17,565 nucleotides of DNA. Origin: Solirubrobacter ginsenosidimutans (GTDB lineage Bacteria; Actinomycetota; Thermoleophilia; Solirubrobacterales; Solirubrobacteraceae). Positions 13,949 to 17,565 of this stretch are shown here, one piece after another (position 1 is the stretch's first letter; each line of letters starts with the position of its first letter). The stretch lies in the NCBI RefSeq assembly GCF_027587205.1, contig NZ_JAPDOD010000093.1:1-17565 (forward strand), given 5' to 3'. The notes beneath the pieces are model-generated. The model saw only the letters and a list, made by a program, of their open reading frames with translations, was not told where the DNA came from and searched no databases. Made by a program: the position numbers and the translations under genes.

Positions 13949-14426
13949 CGCCCTGCGGGTCGGCCGTGTCGGCCGCCCGCACGGACTCGACGGTTCGTTC
14001 TATGTAGTGGAGCCCGACGCGCAGTTGCCCGCGGGCGACGGCGTGGTCATCGTCGAAGGCGTGGCGCGGCGGATCGTCCGCCGCTCCGGCACCACCGAGC
14101 GCCCGATCCTGCGCTTCGAGGGCGCCTCCTCGCGTGACGACGCGCTCGCTCTGCGAGGCGCCGAGCTGACCGTCCCGCGCGATGAGACGATGCTCAAAGA
14201 GGGCGAGTACTGGGCCTCGGACTTCGAGGGCTGCGCCGTCGTCGACGGCGACGTCTCGGTCGGGTTCGTGCGCCGCATGAGCGCGCTGCCCAGCGTCGAG
14301 GTGCTCGAGGTCGACCGCATCGACGGCTCGGAGCTGCTGGTGCCCCTGGTGCGCGACTGCATCCGGTCGATCGACCTCGAGTCGCGCCGGATCGACATCG
14401 ACATGGCGTTCCTCGGTGAACGCTGA
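13833..14426 (+). CDS. rimM: 16S rRNA processing protein RimM (start uncertain)
   Basis: RimM assists maturation of the 16S rRNA 3' domain and binds S19. The conserved protein starts at about 13953 with LRVGRVGRPHGLDGSFYV and contains the PRC-barrel half EGEYWASDFEGCAVV, VGFVRRMSALPSVEVLEV, DGSELLVPLVRDCI and IDIDMAFLGE. No ATG, GTG or TTG lies near that point in frame. The given start, ATG 13833, or GTG 13860, would overlap khpA by 116 or 89 bases and add a serine- and threonine-rich leader that looks like a shadow of khpA. A non-standard start such as CTG 13953, or a one-base deletion disrupting the GTGA junction at 13945, are alternatives. The gene overlaps trmD by 11 bases. Function is clear; the start is not. 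Confidence 0.88.
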   Translation: MTTDRSSDGVGEPPKPSARSSRPPQSRTTAASSSTSSSDALRVGRVGRPHGLDGSFYVVEPDAQLPAGDGVVIVEGVARRIVRRSGTTERPILRFEGASSRDDALALRGAELTVPRDETMLKEGEYWASDFEGCAVVDGDVSVGFVRRMSALPSVEVLEVDRIDGSELLVPLVRDCIRSIDLESRRIDIDMAFLGER

Positions 14427-15099
14427 CGTCTTCACGCTGTTCCCGCAGTGGTTCGACTGGTTTCGGACGCAGCGCCACGTCGAGAACGCCCTCGCGCAGG
14501 GGCACTCGGTCGACACCGTGGACTTCCGCTCCTCGACGCCGCTGAACTGGGGTCAGGTCGACGATGCGCCGTTCGGCGGGGGTGCGGGCATGGTCCTGCG
14601 CGTCGATGTCATGGAGGCCGCGCTGCGTGAGCGCTACGGCGTCGATCCCGTCGAGCTGCCGTCGCGGCGCCGCGTGATCGCGCTGACGCCGATCGGCCGC
14701 GTGCTCGACGACGCGCTCGCGACCGAGCTGGCCGCCGAGCCCGAGCTCACGCTCTTGTGCGGGCGCTACGAGGGCTTTGACGAGCGCATCCTCGAGCACT
14801 TCGTGACCGAGCAGGTCTCGATCGGCCGCTACGTGCTGGCCGGGGGAGAGCTGGCCGCGATGGTCGTGCTCGACGCGGTGCTGCGCAAGCTCCCGGGGGT
14901 CCTCGGCGACGATCACTCGGCGATCGAGGAGTCGTTCTCGGACGCCCTGGAGGGCGCACCTGAGTACCCGCACTACACGCGACCCGCGGATTGGCGTGGC
15001 TGGGTGGTTCCGGACGTGTTGCTGTCCGGGCATCACGCCCGCGTAGATGAGTGGCGGCGCGAGCAATCACGGAAGCGGGCCGGCGGTCCGCTACCATGA
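14416..15099 (+). CDS. trmD: tRNA (guanine-N1-)-methyltransferase TrmD
   Basis: TrmD makes m1G37 in tRNAs using SAM, preventing +1 frameshifts. The 227-residue product has the SPOUT trefoil-knot features LLCGRYEGFDERI (residues 113-125) and SIGRYVLAGGELAAMVVLDA (from 135), plus DDAPFGGGAGMV (about 49-60), SFSDALEGAPEYPHYTRP with the likely catalytic aspartate D176, and a C-terminal VPDVLLSGHHARVDEWRRE. The start is GTG 14416, inside the end of rimM (11-base overlap), so translation is probably coupled. Confidence 0.97.
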   Translation: MNADVFTLFPQWFDWFRTQRHVENALAQGHSVDTVDFRSSTPLNWGQVDDAPFGGGAGMVLRVDVMEAALRERYGVDPVELPSRRRVIALTPIGRVLDDALATELAAEPELTLLCGRYEGFDERILEHFVTEQVSIGRYVLAGGELAAMVVLDAVLRKLPGVLGDDHSAIEESFSDALEGAPEYPHYTRPADWRGWVVPDVLLSGHHARVDEWRREQSRKRAGGPLP

Positions 15100-15144
15100 T
15101 CGACCGCCCGCGAGGCCCATCCCCGCGCGCCTTCCTTTAAGCTT

Positions 15145-15675
15145 ATGAGCACCGTAATCGACTCCCTCGAGCGCACACAGTTGCGCCGCGTCCCGCGCTT
15201 TCAAGCCGGAGACCGCGTCAAGGTCCACTTCCAGGTCATCGAGGGCACGCGGCGCCGCACGCAGGTCTTCGAAGGCGTCGTCATCAAGCGCCAGGGCGAA
15301 GGCGTCCGTGAAACGTTCACGGTTCGCAAGCAGTCCTTCGGCGTTGGTGTCGAGCGCACGTTCCCCCTCCACTCGCCGAAGATCGAGAAGATCGAGGTCG
15401 CCGCTCGCGGTGACGTCCGGCGCGCGAAGCTCTACTACCTGCGAGGCCGCGTCGGCAAGCGCGCCCGCGTCCGTGAGCGTCGCTACACGGGTCCGGAGGA
15501 GGTCGTCGAGCGCGGCCTGCTGTACGACCCTGCGGCGGAGGCTGCGGCTGCCGCCGACGCCGAAGTGCCTGGTGAGGCCGTCGACGAGCAAGCGCTCGCC
15601 GAGGCCGAAGTCGCTGACACCACGGCGTCCGCGGACGCTGAGGCGGCGGCCACCGGTGACGAGCAAGCAAACTAG
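15145..15675 (+). CDS. rplS: 50S ribosomal protein L19 with acidic C-terminal extension
   Basis: L19 sits at the 30S-50S interface. Residues 1 to about 117 match the family over its usual length of about 115: [60 protein letters not shown] and [19 protein letters not shown]. The remaining 59 residues are alanine-rich and acidic (A, E, D, V, T) with no basic residues except one arginine near the junction, and are predicted disordered. ATG 15145 gives the normal N-terminus; no Shine-Dalgarno precedes it. The 45-base gap after trmD carries TACCAT (15092-15097), which could be a -10 of a separate promoter. lepB follows after 13 bases. Confidence 0.96.
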   Translation: MSTVIDSLERTQLRRVPRFQAGDRVKVHFQVIEGTRRRTQVFEGVVIKRQGEGVRETFTVRKQSFGVGVERTFPLHSPKIEKIEVAARGDVRRAKLYYLRGRVGKRARVRERRYTGPEEVVERGLLYDPAAEAAAAADAEVPGEAVDEQALAEAEVADTTASADAEAAATGDEQAN

Positions 15676-15688
15676 GGAGTACAAGGGC

Positions 15689-16306
15689 GTGGCGACCAAG
15701 AAGGGGTCGTCCTCAGCGTCGGGCTCTCTGCTCGAGCTGATCATGATCGTGGCGGTTGCCCTGGGCTTGGCCCTGGGCATCCAGGCCTTCCTGGTGAAGC
15801 CGTACCGGATTCCCTCGGAATCGATGGTCCCCACGCTCCAGATCGGCCAGCGCGTGCTGGTCAACCGCATCGGCGCGCGTTTCTCCACGCCTGACGTCGG
15901 CGACGTCGTGGTCTTCCACCCGCCCGCCGGCGCCGAGCAGGACAACACGTGCGGGTCGGGCCAGCCACCCGCCGGCCAGCCCTGCGACAAGCCGACGCCC
16001 CAACGTGCCGATGTCAACTTCATCAAGCGGATCGTCGCCGGTCCGGGTGACAAACTGCGCCTCGACAACGGCCGCGTGGTGCTGAACGGCAAGCTCCAGA
16101 AGGAGCCGTTCGCCAGGCCCTGCGGAGGGGGCGAAGGATGCGATTTCCCGACAGAGATCACGATTCCAGCCGGGATGTACTTCATGATGGGCGACAACCG
16201 TGGCTCCTCTGACGACAGCCGCTTCTGGGGACCCGTCCCCGAGAAGTGGATCATCGGCCAAGCCTTCGCGACCTACTGGCCGCCGAAGCGCATCGGCCTC
16301 CTCTAA
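15689..16306 (+). CDS. lepB: Signal peptidase I
   Basis: The type I signal peptidase removes signal peptides of Sec and Tat exported proteins at the outer face of the membrane. The 205-residue product has a short basic cytoplasmic end, one membrane helix (LIMIVAVALGLALGIQAFLV), and the boxes of family S26: YRIPSESMVPTL with the nucleophile S45, GDVVVFHPP, FIKRIVAGPGDKL with the general base K113, and MGDNRGSSDDSRFWGPVP (from about 167). A 30-residue insert with two cysteines (NTCGSGQPPAGQPCDKP) precedes the lysine box, and a second pair (RPCGGGEGC) follows; all are on the outer side and could form disulfides. I chose GTG 15689, with a good AGGGAG (15674-15679) nine bases before it; the longer frame runs back through rplS. 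The rnhB frame overlaps its 3' end. Confidence 0.95.
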   Translation: MATKKGSSSASGSLLELIMIVAVALGLALGIQAFLVKPYRIPSESMVPTLQIGQRVLVNRIGARFSTPDVGDVVVFHPPAGAEQDNTCGSGQPPAGQPCDKPTPQRADVNFIKRIVAGPGDKLRLDNGRVVLNGKLQKEPFARPCGGGEGCDFPTEITIPAGMYFMMGDNRGSSDDSRFWGPVPEKWIIGQAFATYWPPKRIGLL

Positions 16307-16943
16307 ACGCACCTCCGGCAGCCGCCTCTTCCGGTTCGACCGCGGCCTCGGGTACCGGTTCGTCGCCGGTGCCGACGAGGCCGGTCGCGGCTGCCTGGCC
16401 GGCCCGCTGGTCGCGGCCGCAGTCTTGTTCGACTACGAGACGCTGACCCTGTCGGACCGGCGCTCTCTGAGCGCGCTCAATGACTCCAAGCAGCACACGA
16501 TGGAGATGCGCGAGCTGCTGTACCCGCGGGTCCTGCGGGCGGCGGTGCGCGTGTCGATCACGTCGCGCTGCGTGCGCGGCATCGACGAGCGCGGGCTGCA
16601 CAAGACCAATCTCGCCGCGTTGAGCGACACGCTGCGGCGGGTGGGGGTCGAGGGCGGTATCCACCTCTCCGACGGCTTCCCGGTGCCCGCCACCGGGTTC
16701 GAGCAGCGCCATGTCGTGGGCGGCGACGCGACCTCGGCCGCCATCGCCGCCGCGTCCGTGATCGCCAAGGTCACCCGCGATCGCTTCATGCAGCGGATGG
16801 AACAGCGCTATCCCGGCTGGGAGTTCGGCGCGCACGTCGGCTACTCCACTCCCGAACACCGGGCCGCGATCTCCAAGCTGGGCGTCTCGCCGCTGCATCG
16901 GATGTCATTTCAGTCGATGGCGTACCAACAGCTCGCGTTGTGA
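16200..16943 (+). CDS. rnhB: Ribonuclease HII (start uncertain)
   Basis: RNase HII cuts RNA in RNA-DNA hybrids and removes single ribonucleotides from DNA. The conserved protein starts about 16320 with LFRFDRGLGYRF and has the catalytic VAGADEAGRGCLAGPLVAAA, LNDSKQ, SDGFPVPATGFEQ, VVGGDATSAAIAAASVIAKV (family GD..S..IAAASI.AKV) and HVGYSTPEHRAAI near the end. The DEAGRG acids and later aspartates are present, so it should be active. In this frame no ATG, GTG or TTG occurs between the lepB stop and the DEAGRG motif. GTG 16200 is the nearest standard start, overlaps lepB by 107 bases and adds about 40 S/P/R-rich residues unlike the family. A rare start codon near 16302-16330 is the alternative. 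Confidence 0.9.
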   Translation: MAPLTTAASGDPSPRSGSSAKPSRPTGRRSASASSKRTSGSRLFRFDRGLGYRFVAGADEAGRGCLAGPLVAAAVLFDYETLTLSDRRSLSALNDSKQHTMEMRELLYPRVLRAAVRVSITSRCVRGIDERGLHKTNLAALSDTLRRVGVEGGIHLSDGFPVPATGFEQRHVVGGDATSAAIAAASVIAKVTRDRFMQRMEQRYPGWEFGAHVGYSTPEHRAAISKLGVSPLHRMSFQSMAYQQLAL

Positions 16944-16948
16944 CTGAA

Positions 16949-16977
16949 TTGGCACACTTCCGGCACTGATTTGTAAC
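16949..16977 (+). promoter_or_regulatory. Weak candidate promoter upstream of yraN
   Basis: TTGGCA (16949-16954) and TGTAAC (16972-16977) are 17 bases apart in the 81-base gap between rnhB and yraN, the least GC-rich gap of the window. Both match the housekeeping hexamers at four or five of six positions. TAGCGT (17011-17016), eight bases before the yraN ATG, is a competing -10 for a leaderless transcript. Confidence 0.3.
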
Positions 16978-17024
16978 ACCTACGTGTAGTTCCGTTTCTG
17001 GCTCCCCACATAGCGTGGCGGGCC

Positions 17025-17390
17025 ATGACAGACGTCCGGAAAACAGCGGGGAGACGCGGCGAGGAGCTCGCCGCCGAGCACTTCGAACGCCTCGGCTTCG
17101 AGGTCCTCGCCCGCAACCACCGGACGCGCTTCGGTGAGCTCGACCTCGTCGCCTACGACGGCCACACCCTCGTCTTCGCCGAGGTCAAGACCCGCCGCTC
17201 GGGCGCCCGCGACCCGTGGGAGAACCTCCACGACGTCAAACAGTCCAAGGTCCGCCGGATGGCGATCTCCTGGTTGACCGAAGGTGCAGATCGCCCCTAC
17301 GGCGCCAACCTGCGCTTCGACGGCGTCGCGGTCCTCCTCGACGCCCACGACGAGCTGATCCGCCTCGACCACCTCGAGGCGGCGTTCTGA
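17025..17390 (+). CDS. UPF0102 family protein YraN, endonuclease-fold
   Basis: The 121-residue product has the restriction-endonuclease-like core of the UPF0102 family: GRRGEELAAEHFERLGFEVL, ARNHRTRFGELDLVAYDG and TLVFAEVKTRRSG. The acidic-E-x-K arrangement (E of GELD, D, then AEVK) matches the PD-(D/E)xK fold. The family's cellular role is poorly known. It lies after rnhB, as in many bacteria. The end (NLRFDGVAVLLDAHDELIRL) is also standard. Length is normal and the TGA overlaps the next ATG (TGATG). Confidence 0.94.
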   Translation: MTDVRKTAGRRGEELAAEHFERLGFEVLARNHRTRFGELDLVAYDGHTLVFAEVKTRRSGARDPWENLHDVKQSKVRRMAISWLTEGADRPYGANLRFDGVAVLLDAHDELIRLDHLEAAF

Positions 17391-17565
17391 TGCCTGGCCC
17401 AATCTCCGCGATGCCGCCCGGCGCGACACTCCGCGCGGTCCCGGCCGGCGGCGTCGCGCCTGCCCGCGCGGCCTTGGCCCGCCGCGCAGCGCTCGGCGTC
17501 TCGTCCCGCGCGACCTCGCCGCGCGGCGGCGCGCCCATCGTGTCGTTGCGCGCGGTCTCGCCGCG
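17390..17565 (+). CDS. Start of a possible R/A/P-rich ORF, cut by window edge
   Basis: From ATG 17390, which shares its A with the yraN stop in TGATG, a frame is open for 58 codons to the window end. The product is rich in R, A, P, S and V. It contains a near-repeat of nine residues, VSSRATSPR and VSLRAVSPR. In many genomes comM follows yraN, but nothing here resembles the start of ComM. All strands and frames of this G/C-rich stretch are open, so coding cannot be settled from the visible part. Confidence 0.3.
   Translation, partial: MPGPISAMPPGATLRAVPAGGVAPARAALARRAALGVSSRATSPRGGAPIVSLRAVSP

Noticed and set aside
13940..13960. Programmed +1 frameshift fusing KhpA to RimM (GAG TGA C, like the prfB site)
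   Set aside because: The stop context resembles prfB, but re-pairing of the P-site tRNA in the +1 frame would be poor and there is no upstream Shine-Dalgarno-like stimulator; kept only as a minor alternative in the rimM finding.
15141..15146. AAGCTT-like palindrome before rplS as a regulatory site
   Set aside because: A single six-base palindrome is expected by chance and has no second copy nearby.

Overview
The window is high-GC DNA (roughly 70% by eye) with strong G/C preference at third codon positions. It carries the conserved actinobacterial translation and secretion neighbourhood: ftsY, then ffh, rpsP, khpA, rimM, trmD, rplS, lepB, rnhB and yraN. The GC content, the many GTG/TTG starts, the AfsR/SARP-type regulator, the mycobacterial-type soluble transhydrogenase and the short leaders suggest Actinomycetota. 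A Thermoleophilia (Solirubrobacterales-like) origin is my best guess; it rests on general resemblance, not on a search.

Layout. Positions 2-1696 hold the 3' part of smc, with the ATPase C-terminal lobe intact. Positions 1718-6843 hold five tightly spaced plus-strand genes between smc and ftsY: a BTAD/NTPase/TPR regulator, a secreted protein of unknown function with a WWQW motif, a 134-residue protein made almost entirely of hexapeptide repeats ending in a cysteine ladder, a VOC-fold protein and an LCM/TcmP-type methyltransferase. A small minus-strand membrane protein (6711-7061) overlaps the 3' end of the methyltransferase gene antisense. Then come ftsY (7092-8090) and an NfeD plus SPFH/stomatin pair (8128-9631). 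A minus-strand TetR gene shares its stop-codon bases with the SPFH gene. Upstream of tetR lie three GGAGG-N4-CCTCC palindromes at an exact 22-bp period, next to a possible small plus-strand gene and a bidirectional hairpin. A minus-strand soluble transhydrogenase (sthA) follows.

From 12038 to 17390 the plus strand is a packed housekeeping run: ffh, a hairpin, then rpsP-khpA-rimM-trmD, rplS, lepB, rnhB and yraN. These genes serve co-translational membrane targeting (Ffh/FtsY), signal-peptide removal (LepB), ribosome assembly and tRNA modification (S16, RimM, L19, TrmD) and RNA/DNA maintenance (RNase HII, YraN). The last 175 bases hold the start of an arginine-, alanine- and proline-rich ORF with internal repeats, cut by the window edge.

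The items most worth a second look are the cysteine-ladder hexapeptide protein and its gene cluster, the phased operator array at tetR, and the lack of any normal start codon at the conserved N-termini of rimM and rnhB. No tRNA, rRNA, CRISPR array, insertion sequence or phage gene was seen.
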